Assembly: GCA_019414725.1 (NCBI GenBank)
Contig: DXLM01000030.1
Coordinates: 1 to 35,780, forward strand
Source of the DNA: Bacteroides sp.
GTDB taxonomy: Bacteria; Bacteroidota; Bacteroidia; Bacteroidales; Bacteroidaceae
Reading direction: 5' to 3'
DNA: 35,780 nucleotides
Both the position numbers and the translations under genes were made by a program. This document shows, piece by piece, positions 23,692 to 31,170 of the stretch. The notes below the pieces were generated by a model. That model had not been told where the DNA came from. It searched no databases and worked only from the letters and a program-made list of their open reading frames with translations. Each line of letters starts with the position of its first letter. Within the stretch, counting starts at the first letter, position 1.

Positions 23692-25632
23692 ATGAGTTAC
23701 TTACGATTTGACAAGACTCTTATGACGAACCTCGGGGAATCATTACCGAAAGAAATTCTCCGCACAAACCGTTCAGGGGCTTACCATTGTACAACCATTG
23801 TTGATTGCAATACGAGAAAATATCATGGATTGCTTGTCATTCCGGTGCCTGAGCTGGATGATGAAAACCATGTATTGTTATCGTCGTTGGATGAAACAGT
23901 GATACAACACGGCGCTGAATTTAACCTGGGGCTTCATAAGTATCAGGGTGACAATTACAGCCCCAGGGGACACAAGTATATCCGGGAATTCGAGTGTGAG
24001 AAAGTTCCTACCACTATATACCGGGTAGGTGGTGTGATTCTGAAGAAGGAAAAGCTTTTCGTTCATCATGAAAATAGAATTTTAATCCGTTATACTTTGC
24101 TGGAGGCACATTCGGCCACTACGTTGCGTTTGCGTCCGTTTCTGGCTTTCCGCAGCGTCCGTCAGTATACTCATGAGAACGCACAAGCCAGCCGTGACTA
24201 TCAGGAGGTGGACAATGGGATCAAGACATGCATGTATCCGGGCTATCCCGAATTATATATGCAATTGAACAAGAAGAACGAATTCCACTATCAGCCGGAT
24301 TGGTATCGGGGAATTGAGTATCCCAAAGAGCAGGAGAGAGGATATGATTTTAATGAAGATTTGTATGTTCCGGGTTATTTTGAAGTGGACATAAAGAAAG
24401 GTGAAAGCATTGTCTTTTCAGGAGGTGTTTCCGAGGCCGGTACCCGTACATTAAAGAGAACCTTTGAAGAGGAGGTGGAAGAACGTACTCCGCGTGATAA
24501 TTTCCAGCACTGTCTGATAAATGCTGCCCATCAGTTCTTAAATAAACAGGGAGATGAGTTTTATATTCTGGCAGGATATCCGTGGTTTAAATGCCGTGCG
24601 CGCGATATGTTTATTTCCCTGCCGGGACTGACATTGGCGATTGATGAAGTGGCTAAGTTTGAAATGGTGATGGAAACGGCCCGCAAGGCAATTCATGACT
24701 TTATTAATGATGAGCCTGATGATGTTAAAGTGTATGAAATGGAGCATCCTGATGTTTTGCTTTGGGCGGTGTGGTGTATCCAGCAATATGCCAAGATGGT
24801 GTCGCGTGACCAATGCCGTGAGAAATATGGTACATTGTTGCAGGACATTATGGAATACCTTCGCCGGGAGAATCATCCGAACCTTTTCTTGCATTCAAAC
24901 GGTCTGCTATATGCCAACGGAACGGAAAAGGCTATCACATGGATGAATTCTACCGCAAACGGACGTCCTGTGATTCCTCGTACAGGCTATATCGTAGAAA
25001 TTAATGCTTTGTGGTATAATGCCTTACGTTTTACAAGTGAACTGTTGGGCGAAGGTGGAAACAATAATTTGGCTGAAACGTTAAATGTATTGGCAGAAAA
25101 GACGGGAAAGGCTTTCGTGGATACTTTCTTGAATGAGTATGGTTATTTACTGGATTATGTGGATGGCAATATGATGGACTGGAGCGTGCGTCCGAACATG
25201 ATATTTACTGTAGCATTCGACTATTCTCCGCTTGATGCCCGTCAGAAGAAAGGGGTGTTGGACATTGTGACCAAAGAACTGCTTACCCCGAAAGGGCTCC
25301 GTTCGCTCAGCCCGAAGAGTGGCGGTTACAACCCGAACTATGTGGGTCCTCAGATGCAGCGTGATTATGCTTATCATCAAGGTACCGCATGGCCTTGGCT
25401 GGCTGGCTTCTATTTTGAAGCTTACCTTCGTATTTATAAGATGAGTGGCATAGGATTTGTGGAGCGTCAGCTGATAGGCTACGAAGACGAAATGACTTCT
25501 CATTGTATTGGCTCTATACCTGAACTGTTTGATGGTAACCCGCCTTTCAAAGGTCGTGGAGCTGTATCATTCGCTATGAATGTGGCAGAGATATTACGAG
25601 TATTATATTTATTGAGTAAATACAATTATTGA
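23692..25632 (+). CDS. Glycogen debranching enzyme (amylo-alpha-1,6-glucosidase, GH133)
   Basis: I chose the ATG at 23692 (MSYLRFDKTLMTNLGESLPK), giving 646 residues. The N-terminal half is a beta-sandwich (GDE_N-like; KEILRTNRSGAYHCTTIVD, CNTRKYHGLLVIPVPE, TTLRLRPFLAFRSV). The C-terminal half is the (alpha/alpha)6 GDE_C barrel, with YILAGYPWFKCRARDMFISL, WMNSTANGRPVIPRTGY, VEINALWYNAL, SPKSGGYNPNYVG and YHQGTAWPWLAG. It removes alpha-1,6 branch stubs from glycogen-type polymers in the cytoplasm. It is the first gene of a three-gene cluster with a GT4 glycosyltransferase and a GH57 homologue, a set typical of Bacteroides glycogen metabolism. Confidence 0.94.
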   Translation: MSYLRFDKTLMTNLGESLPKEILRTNRSGAYHCTTIVDCNTRKYHGLLVIPVPELDDENHVLLSSLDETVIQHGAEFNLGLHKYQGDNYSPRGHKYIREFECEKVPTTIYRVGGVILKKEKLFVHHENRILIRYTLLEAHSATTLRLRPFLAFRSVRQYTHENAQASRDYQEVDNGIKTCMYPGYPELYMQLNKKNEFHYQPDWYRGIEYPKEQERGYDFNEDLYVPGYFEVDIKKGESIVFSGGVSEAGTRTLKRTFEEEVEERTPRDNFQHCLINAAHQFLNKQGDEFYILAGYPWFKCRARDMFISLPGLTLAIDEVAKFEMVMETARKAIHDFINDEPDDVKVYEMEHPDVLLWAVWCIQQYAKMVSRDQCREKYGTLLQDIMEYLRRENHPNLFLHSNGLLYANGTEKAITWMNSTANGRPVIPRTGYIVEINALWYNALRFTSELLGEGGNNNLAETLNVLAEKTGKAFVDTFLNEYGYLLDYVDGNMMDWSVRPNMIFTVAFDYSPLDARQKKGVLDIVTKELLTPKGLRSLSPKSGGYNPNYVGPQMQRDYAYHQGTAWPWLAGFYFEAYLRIYKMSGIGFVERQLIGYEDEMTSHCIGSIPELFDGNPPFKGRGAVSFAMNVAEILRVLYLLSKYNY

Positions 25633-25633
25633 A

Positions 25634-25639
25634 AGGAGG
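25634..25639 (+). promoter_or_regulatory. Strong Shine-Dalgarno sequence of the GT4 gene
   Basis: AGGAGG lies 7 bases before the ATG at 25647 and immediately after the TGA of the debranching enzyme (25630-25632). It supports this ATG over an upstream TTG at 25629. Such a perfect Shine-Dalgarno is unusual among the genes of this window. Confidence 0.85.
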
Positions 25640-25646
25640 GACCTGT

Positions 25647-26912
25647 ATGAAAGTATTAATGTTTGGATGGGAATTTCCTCCCAAAATATATGGTGGTCTT
25701 GCTGTAGCATCTTACGGTATAACAAAAGGTCTGAGTCTGCAAGGTGATATGGAAACAACCTTCTGTTTGCCCAAACCTTGTGGCGACGAAGAAAAGTTTC
25801 TGAACATTATAGGCATGAACCAAGTGCCCATTGTGTGGCGTGATGTGGATTATGATTACTTAAAGTCACGTCTTTCGACTTCGACTCCGGAACAGTATTA
25901 TGCTTTCCGTGATCATATCTATTCTGATTTCTCATATATGCACGTCAATGATCTGGGGTGTATGGAGTTTGCCGGTGGCTATCCGGGAAACCTTCATGAT
26001 GAGATCAATAACTTTTCTATTATTGCCGGTGTGGTTGCGCGCCAGCAAGAATTTGATATTATCCATGCGCACGACTGGCTGACTTATCCGGCTGGTGTGC
26101 ATGCCAAGCTGGTAAGTGGCAAACCTTTGTGCATCCATGTGCATGCTACTGATTTTGACCGTTCGCGCGGTAAAGTGAATCCTACAGTATATGCTATGGA
26201 AAAGAATGGCATGGATCATGCCGACTGTATTATGTGTGTGTCCGAGCTGACCCGTCAGACTGTTATTCACCAATATCATCAAGACCCGCGCAAATGTTTT
26301 GCCATGCACAATGCCGTTTATCCGCTTTCGCAAGATTTGCTGGACATTCCTCGTCCTGATCACTCGAAAGAAAAAGTGGTGACTTTCCTGGGGCGTATCA
26401 CGATGCAGAAAGGACCCGAGTATTTTGTGGAAGCCGCCGCATTGGTCTTGAAGCGTACCCGTAACATCCGTTTTGTAATGGCAGGATCGGGAGACATGCT
26501 GGACGCCATGATCAATCTGGCTGCGGAACGAGGTATTGCAGACCGTTTTCATTTCCCGGGGTTCCAGCGTGGGCGTCAGGTTTATGAAGCATATAAAAAC
26601 AGTGATGTATTCGTAATGCCTTCCGTGTCAGAACCTTTTGGTATTGCTCCTTTAGAGGCTATGCAGTGCGGAACTCCTTCTATCATCTCAAAGCAATCGG
26701 GTTGCGGTGAAATTTTGGATAAAGTAATCAAGACAGATTATTGGGATATCAACGCTATGGCCGATGCCATCTATTCTATTTGTACGAATCCTTCTCTTTT
26801 CCAATATCTGCAGGAAGAAGGAAAGAAAGAGGTGGATGGCATTACATGGGAGAAAGTCGGCTTGAGAATCCGTGCCCTCTATGAGCAGGTGTTAAAAAAC
26901 TATGGTAAATAA
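25647..26912 (+). CDS. GT4 family glycosyltransferase (glycogen synthase-like)
   Basis: This 421-residue GT-B fold enzyme has an N-terminal nucleotide-free domain with GWEFPPKIYGGLAVASYG at 7-24 and HAHDW at 140-144. Its C-terminal donor-binding domain has FLGRITMQKGPEYF at 247-260 and the GT4 signature SEPFGIAPLEAMQCG, in which Glu329 and Glu337 form the E-x7-E pair. Enzymes of this group transfer glucose from a nucleotide sugar, with retention, to an alpha-glucan. It sits between a debranching enzyme and a GH57 homologue, so synthesis of glycogen or another storage glucan is likely. The donor (UDP- or ADP-glucose) cannot be read from sequence. It starts 14 bases after the upstream stop codon. 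Confidence 0.93.
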   Translation: MKVLMFGWEFPPKIYGGLAVASYGITKGLSLQGDMETTFCLPKPCGDEEKFLNIIGMNQVPIVWRDVDYDYLKSRLSTSTPEQYYAFRDHIYSDFSYMHVNDLGCMEFAGGYPGNLHDEINNFSIIAGVVARQQEFDIIHAHDWLTYPAGVHAKLVSGKPLCIHVHATDFDRSRGKVNPTVYAMEKNGMDHADCIMCVSELTRQTVIHQYHQDPRKCFAMHNAVYPLSQDLLDIPRPDHSKEKVVTFLGRITMQKGPEYFVEAAALVLKRTRNIRFVMAGSGDMLDAMINLAAERGIADRFHFPGFQRGRQVYEAYKNSDVFVMPSVSEPFGIAPLEAMQCGTPSIISKQSGCGEILDKVIKTDYWDINAMADAIYSICTNPSLFQYLQEEGKKEVDGITWEKVGLRIRALYEQVLKNYGK

Positions 26913-26930
26913 TAAAACAATAACTAGGAT

Positions 26931-28343
26931 ATGAAAACAATATGTCTTTATTTTGAAATACATCAAATTATCCATCTGAAACGCTATCGCTGTTTTGATA
27001 TAGGCCGTGACCATTATTATTATGATGATTATGAAAATGAGCGCGGCATCAGTGATATAGCCGAACGCTCGTATATTCCTGCGCTGAGTGCGTTGATTGA
27101 AATGGCAAAGAATCACGGTGATACTTTCAAGGTGGCTTTGTCTATCTCGGGTGTGGCGCTGGAACAGTTGGAAGTGCATGCGCCCGGTGTAATCGAGTTG
27201 TTGCATCAGTTGAATGAGACCGGATGTTGCGAATTCTTGTGCGAACCTTATTCTCACGGTCTTTCCTCATTGGCTAATGAAGATTGTTTCCGCGAAGAAG
27301 TGGAACGTATGCGTACCAAGATTAAACAAATATTTGGCAAGGAGCCGAAGGTATTCCGTAACTCCAGCTTGATTTATTCGAATGATATTGGCGCTACGAT
27401 AGCCGATATGGGCTTTAAAGGTATGTTGACTGAAGGCGCGAAACATATTTTGGGTTGGAAGAGCCCGCACTACCTGTATCATTGCGCCATGAATCCGAAC
27501 TTGAAGTTATTGCTTCGCGATTTCAAATTGTCTGATGACATCAGCCTGCGTTTCTCTAATTCCGAATGGAATGAATATCCGTTGTTTGCCGACAAATATA
27601 TAGATTGGATTGCAGCTTTGCCGGAGGAGGAGCAGGTTATCAATATTTTCATGGAACTTTCTGCTTTGGGTATCGCCCAGCCATTGTCTTCCAATATTTT
27701 GGAATTTATGAAAGCACTGCCTGTCTGCGCAAAAGAAAGAGGGGTTACTTTCTCTACTCCGACCGATATCATTACCAAACTGAAATCTGTGGATCAGGTG
27801 GATGTTCCTTATCCTATGTCATGGATAGACGAGGAACGCGATATCAGTCCGTGGTTAGGCAATGTGATGCAGCGTGAGGCTTTCAATAAACTTTATAGTG
27901 TGGCAGAACGTGTTCATTTGTGCGATGATCGCCGTATTAAGCAGGATTGGGATTATTTGCAGGCAAGTAATAATTTCCGCTTCATGACCACTAAGAATAC
28001 CGGTATTTGGTTGAATCGTGGTATTTATGATTCTCCGTATGATGCTTTCACCAACTATATGAACATTTTGGGTGATTTTATAAGTCGTGTCAATTCGTTG
28101 TATCCGGTAGATATGGATAACGAAGAATTAAATTCGTTGCTTACTACCATTAAGAATCAGGGCGAGGAATTGGTGGCTTTGAACAAGGAAGTGGAGAGAT
28201 TGCAGGCTAAACTGGAGAAAGCTGAAGGCAAAAAGGCTCCTGCCGTAAAGAAAGAACCTGCTGCCAAGAAACCGGCGGCGGCCAAGAAAGCGACGGCAAA
28301 GAAGCCGGTTGCCAAGAAAGCTGCTTCGAAGAAAGAAGAATAA
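26931..28343 (+). CDS. GH57 alpha-amylase-like protein with substituted catalytic residues and Lys/Ala-rich tail
   Basis: This 470-residue protein aligns with GH57 alpha-amylases: MKTICLYFEIHQIIHLKRYR, then CEFLCEPYSHGLSSLA, GMLTEGAKHILGWKSPHYLY, LKLLLRDFKLSDDISLRFS, EYPLFADKYIDWI and LEFMKALP. The catalytic positions are changed. The nucleophile segment FRNTELIY reads FRNSSLIY, so Ser146 (codon AGC, 27366-27368) replaces Glu. The acid/base segment FMDYETFG reads FMELSALG, so Glu242 replaces Asp and the rest of the motif is lost. A helical coiled-coil-like stretch (about 400-432) leads into a 38-residue tail of repeated Lys-Lys-Pro-Ala units. It is the last gene of the glycogen cluster, 18 bases after the GT4 gene. 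A binding or scaffold role is more likely than hydrolysis. Confidence 0.9.
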   Translation: MKTICLYFEIHQIIHLKRYRCFDIGRDHYYYDDYENERGISDIAERSYIPALSALIEMAKNHGDTFKVALSISGVALEQLEVHAPGVIELLHQLNETGCCEFLCEPYSHGLSSLANEDCFREEVERMRTKIKQIFGKEPKVFRNSSLIYSNDIGATIADMGFKGMLTEGAKHILGWKSPHYLYHCAMNPNLKLLLRDFKLSDDISLRFSNSEWNEYPLFADKYIDWIAALPEEEQVINIFMELSALGIAQPLSSNILEFMKALPVCAKERGVTFSTPTDIITKLKSVDQVDVPYPMSWIDEERDISPWLGNVMQREAFNKLYSVAERVHLCDDRRIKQDWDYLQASNNFRFMTTKNTGIWLNRGIYDSPYDAFTNYMNILGDFISRVNSLYPVDMDNEELNSLLTTIKNQGEELVALNKEVERLQAKLEKAEGKKAPAVKKEPAAKKPAAAKKATAKKPVAKKAASKKEE

Positions 28344-28373
28344 CAGAAATATAATATAAAGGACTTAAGAATT

Positions 28374-28430
28374 CACCGTTGTGCTTTCGGAAAACTGGTT
28401 TTAAGGTTGTAAGAGGCGGAACGGTGTTTT
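28374..28430 (+). terminator. Probable terminator of the glycogen cluster
   Basis: CACCGTT (28374-28380) pairs with AACGGTG (28420-28426), enclosing an inner AAAAC/GTTTT hairpin, and is followed by TTTTTCT. It lies 30 bases after the GH57 gene. Confidence 0.6.
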
Positions 28431-28442
28431 TCTATATAAAAG

Positions 28443-28473
28443 TTTGCTGCATTGAATATTTTATTTACCTTTG
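28443..28473 (+). promoter_or_regulatory. Promoter upstream of the biotin operon and its small ORF
   Basis: TTTG at 28443-28446 is followed after exactly 19 bases by TACCTTTG at 28466-28473, a full match to the Bacteroidota consensus. The predicted start of transcription, near 28480, leaves a leader of only about 15 bases before the small ORF at 28496. This is the only good promoter found before bioB. Confidence 0.8.
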
Positions 28474-28495
28474 CCAATCTCAGATACGAAAAAAC

Positions 28496-28861
28496 ATGAA
28501 ACAATTGTGCCAGAATAAACATACGATACGTTTCCGCTATTGGAGCCGGAAGAAGTACGCTATGTTTTATAGCTTGGGCAAATATGTAACTATTGGTAAT
28601 CTGAAAAAGGAGATTGCCGATGTATCGTTGGGTAAACAGGCAAATGTTTGCACGGCATTCTCTGTTTGCTCTTCCGCACGGAAAGAGGATGCTGGAGAGG
28701 AATATGAAGAAGGAATGGCCCCTGTTGAATCCATGTTGCAAATGCTTCGGATCCAACTGCCTCAACCACAGGTGGCTGACGTGATTTGTCTTTTTTATTT
28801 AAATAAATATTTGTTTGCCGGAAAGATGTGCCATGCATCTTTTCGGCTTTTTTTGTCTTAA
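28496..28861 (+). CDS. Small protein of unknown function upstream of bioB
   Basis: I do not recognise a named family. The frame encodes 121 residues from the ATG at 28496, the first ATG after the consensus promoter. The N-terminal part is basic (NKHTIRFRYWSRKKYAMFYS then SLGKYVTIGNLKKEIADVSLGK) and looks conserved in style rather than random. From memory only, it resembles the WSRKxYAxFxSLxKxVxIG start of some Bacteroides vitamin-receptor leader peptides. No hydrophobic helix follows, so it is not a signal peptide as it stands. An acidic stretch (KEDAGEEYEEGM) comes next. The last 15 codons run through the terminator at 28817-28854, and the TAA is at 28859-28861, 12 bases before bioB. It may be a real protein or a regulatory leader ORF. 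Confidence 0.6.
   Translation: MKQLCQNKHTIRFRYWSRKKYAMFYSLGKYVTIGNLKKEIADVSLGKQANVCTAFSVCSSARKEDAGEEYEEGMAPVESMLQMLRIQLPQPQVADVICLFYLNKYLFAGKMCHASFRLFLS
28817..28854 (+). terminator. Intrinsic terminator inside the small ORF, just before bioB
   Basis: GCCGGAAAGATG (28817-28828) pairs with CATCTTTTCGGC (28836-28847) over 12 positions with one G-U pair and a 7-base loop, followed by T7 (28848-28854). It is one of the strongest terminators in the window. bioB begins only 19 bases later, and no promoter is seen in between. Confidence 0.9.
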
Positions 28862-28873
28862 TATGAACTGTAT

Positions 28874-29833
28874 ATGATGCTGAATGAAATAAGAAACAAA
28901 GTGTTGGGCGGTGAGAAGATTACCGTAGAAGAAGCCCGTTGGCTGTCCTGCCAGGCAGAGAAACAGGATTTGTATGATGCGGCTCATGAGATAACACGGG
29001 TTCTGGCTTCTCGGAAATTCGATATGTGTTCCATTATCAATGCTAAATCCGGTAAATGTCCTGAGAATTGTAAATGGTGCGCACAGTCTGCACATTATAA
29101 AACAAAAGCGGATGTTTATGATTTGGTTGGGAAGGAAGAATGTCTGCGCCATGCTTTGTATAACGAAGCGCAGGGAGTATCCCGTTTTTCTTTGGTGACC
29201 AGCGGCAGGAAACCGGGTAGCCGTAACATGGACCGGCTATGTGAGACAACAGAGTACATGCGTGCGCATTCGCATATTCAGTTATGCGCTTCTTTAGGAT
29301 TACTGGATGAAGCGGAATTGGAACGGCTGTTTAAGGCAGGCATCACCCGTTATCATTGTAATCTGGAAACGGCTCCCTCTTATTTTTCATCTCTATGTTC
29401 TACTCATACACAAGAACAGAAAATAGAAACGTTGCAGGCAGCACGCAGGGTGGGGATGGATGTATGCAGCGGAGGAATCATCGGCATGGGCGAAACAATG
29501 GAACAGCGTATTGAGTTTGCTTTTACACTGAGGGAATTGGAAGTACAGTCTATTCCTATAAACCTGTTACAGCCTATACCCGGCACTCCATTGGAAAAAA
29601 TGGATCGTCTTGCAGAGGCGGAGATTCTGACAACCATCGCTTTATTCCGTTTTATCAATCCCACAGCCTTTCTTCGTTTTGCCGGAGGGCGTTCACAGAT
29701 GAGTGTGGAAGCTGTAAAGAAAGCATTGTATATCGGTATTAATTCTGCCATTGTGGGAGATTTGCTGACTACATTAGGTTCCAAAGTATCAGAAGATAAA
29801 ATATTGATAGAAGAGGCCGGGTATTCGCTTTGA
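28874..29833 (+). CDS. bioB: Biotin synthase
   Basis: This 319-residue radical-SAM enzyme inserts sulphur into dethiobiotin in the last step of biotin synthesis. The [4Fe-4S] motif CPENCKWC gives Cys62, Cys66 and Cys69. Family segments SIINAKSGKCPENCKWCAQS, TSGRKPGSRNMDRL, LCASLGLLDEAELERLFKAG, YHCNLETAP, VCSGGIIGMGET and NLLQPIPGTPL are all present, as is the FLRFAGGR segment near the end. Two adjacent ATGs (28874, 28877) could start it. It is slightly shorter than many BioB proteins but complete. It is the first enzyme gene of the operon and lies just after a strong terminator. Confidence 0.98.
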   Translation: MMLNEIRNKVLGGEKITVEEARWLSCQAEKQDLYDAAHEITRVLASRKFDMCSIINAKSGKCPENCKWCAQSAHYKTKADVYDLVGKEECLRHALYNEAQGVSRFSLVTSGRKPGSRNMDRLCETTEYMRAHSHIQLCASLGLLDEAELERLFKAGITRYHCNLETAPSYFSSLCSTHTQEQKIETLQAARRVGMDVCSGGIIGMGETMEQRIEFAFTLRELEVQSIPINLLQPIPGTPLEKMDRLAEAEILTTIALFRFINPTAFLRFAGGRSQMSVEAVKKALYIGINSAIVGDLLTTLGSKVSEDKILIEEAGYSL

Positions 29834-29871
29834 TACATTATAAAGTTATTATAACAATAAGGAAATAATAT

Positions 29872-31143
29872 ATGGAAAATTTTGACAGGGAGCATTTATG
29901 GCATCCTTATACATCGACTACTCATCCGCTGCCCACTTATAAGGTAAGGCGGGCGGATGGAGTATATATAGAATTGGAGGACGGAAGATGTTTGATAGAA
30001 GGGATGTCTTCGTGGTGGTGCATGGTACATGGATACAATCATCCGGTATTGAACCAAGCGCTCAAGGAACAGATAGACCGTATGAGCCATGTCATGTTCG
30101 GCGGACTGACACACGATCCGGCCATCGAATTAGGCAGGTTGTTGCTGAAGATTGTTCCTCCCCGTATGCAGAAAATATTTTATGCTGATTCCGGTTCGGT
30201 TGCGGTAGAAGTGGCACTGAAAATGGCCGTGCAATATTGGTATGCGCAAGGGAAGGAAAAGAAAAATAATTTTGTAACTATTCAGTCCGGATATCATGGA
30301 GATACGTGGAATGCCATGTCCGTTTGTGATCCGGTGACCGGTATGCATCATATTTTTGGCCCTACATTGCCTGTGCGTTATTTTGTTCCTGCTCCTCGGT
30401 CGCGCTTTGGCGGAATCTGGTATGAAGAGGATATAGAACCCTTGAAGGAAATATTGGAACAGCATCATGAAGAAATGGCTGCATTGATTTTGGAACCTAT
30501 TGTACAAGGGGCGGGCGGAATGCGTTTTTATCATCCTGAGTTTTTGCGCCAGGTAGAGAAACTTTGCAGGCAATATCGTCTGTTGTTAATCTTTGATGAG
30601 ATAGCGACAGGTTTCGGAAGAACAGGGAAACTGTTTGCTTGGGAGCATGCAGGTGTCCAGCCCGATATCATGTGCATAGGTAAGGCACTGACCGGTGGAT
30701 ACATGACTTTTTCTGCTGTCCTTGCCAGTGATGAGGTGGCTGATACCATTTCCGGCGGTTATCCGGGAGTCTTTATGCACGGCCCTACTTTTATGGGAAA
30801 TCCGTTGGCTTGTGCCGTAGCGAAAGCATCCGTGGAATTGTTGCTTTCATATAGTTGGGAGGAAAAGGTAAAGGCTATTGAATCACAATTGAAGAGGGAG
30901 CTGGCTCCTGCTGCTTTATTGCCGCAGGTGGCTGATGTGCGTGTATTGGGAGCTATCGGGGTTATTGAAGTGAAGAAACCGGTAGATATGGCTTTCATGC
31001 AACGTCGTTTTGTCGAAGAAGGAGTATGGGTACGTCCTTTTGGAAAACTGGTGTATATCATGCCGCCTTTTATAATTCAGCCGGAAGAATTGAGCAAATT
31101 GACGCATTCACTGGTAAAGATAGTAGGAGAATTAAAAGAATAA
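29872..31143 (+). CDS. bioA: Adenosylmethionine-8-amino-7-oxononanoate aminotransferase
   Basis: This 423-residue PLP-dependent class III aminotransferase converts 8-amino-7-oxononanoate to 7,8-diaminopelargonate, using S-adenosylmethionine as amino donor. BioA features are clear: the start LWHPYTSTTHPLPTYKV, the SSWWCMVHGYNHP segment, FYADSGSVAVEVALKMAVQY, the SGYHGDTWNAMSVCD segment, Asp242 in IFDEIATGFGRTG and the Schiff-base Lys271 in CIGKALTGGYM. The gene follows bioB by 38 bases in the operon, and the bioF GTG/ATG starts follow its stop directly. Confidence 0.98.
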   Translation: MENFDREHLWHPYTSTTHPLPTYKVRRADGVYIELEDGRCLIEGMSSWWCMVHGYNHPVLNQALKEQIDRMSHVMFGGLTHDPAIELGRLLLKIVPPRMQKIFYADSGSVAVEVALKMAVQYWYAQGKEKKNNFVTIQSGYHGDTWNAMSVCDPVTGMHHIFGPTLPVRYFVPAPRSRFGGIWYEEDIEPLKEILEQHHEEMAALILEPIVQGAGGMRFYHPEFLRQVEKLCRQYRLLLIFDEIATGFGRTGKLFAWEHAGVQPDIMCIGKALTGGYMTFSAVLASDEVADTISGGYPGVFMHGPTFMGNPLACAVAKASVELLLSYSWEEKVKAIESQLKRELAPAALLPQVADVRVLGAIGVIEVKKPVDMAFMQRRFVEEGVWVRPFGKLVYIMPPFIIQPEELSKLTHSLVKIVGELKE

Positions 31144-31170
31144 GTGATAGTATTGGGAAAAATAGAAAAA

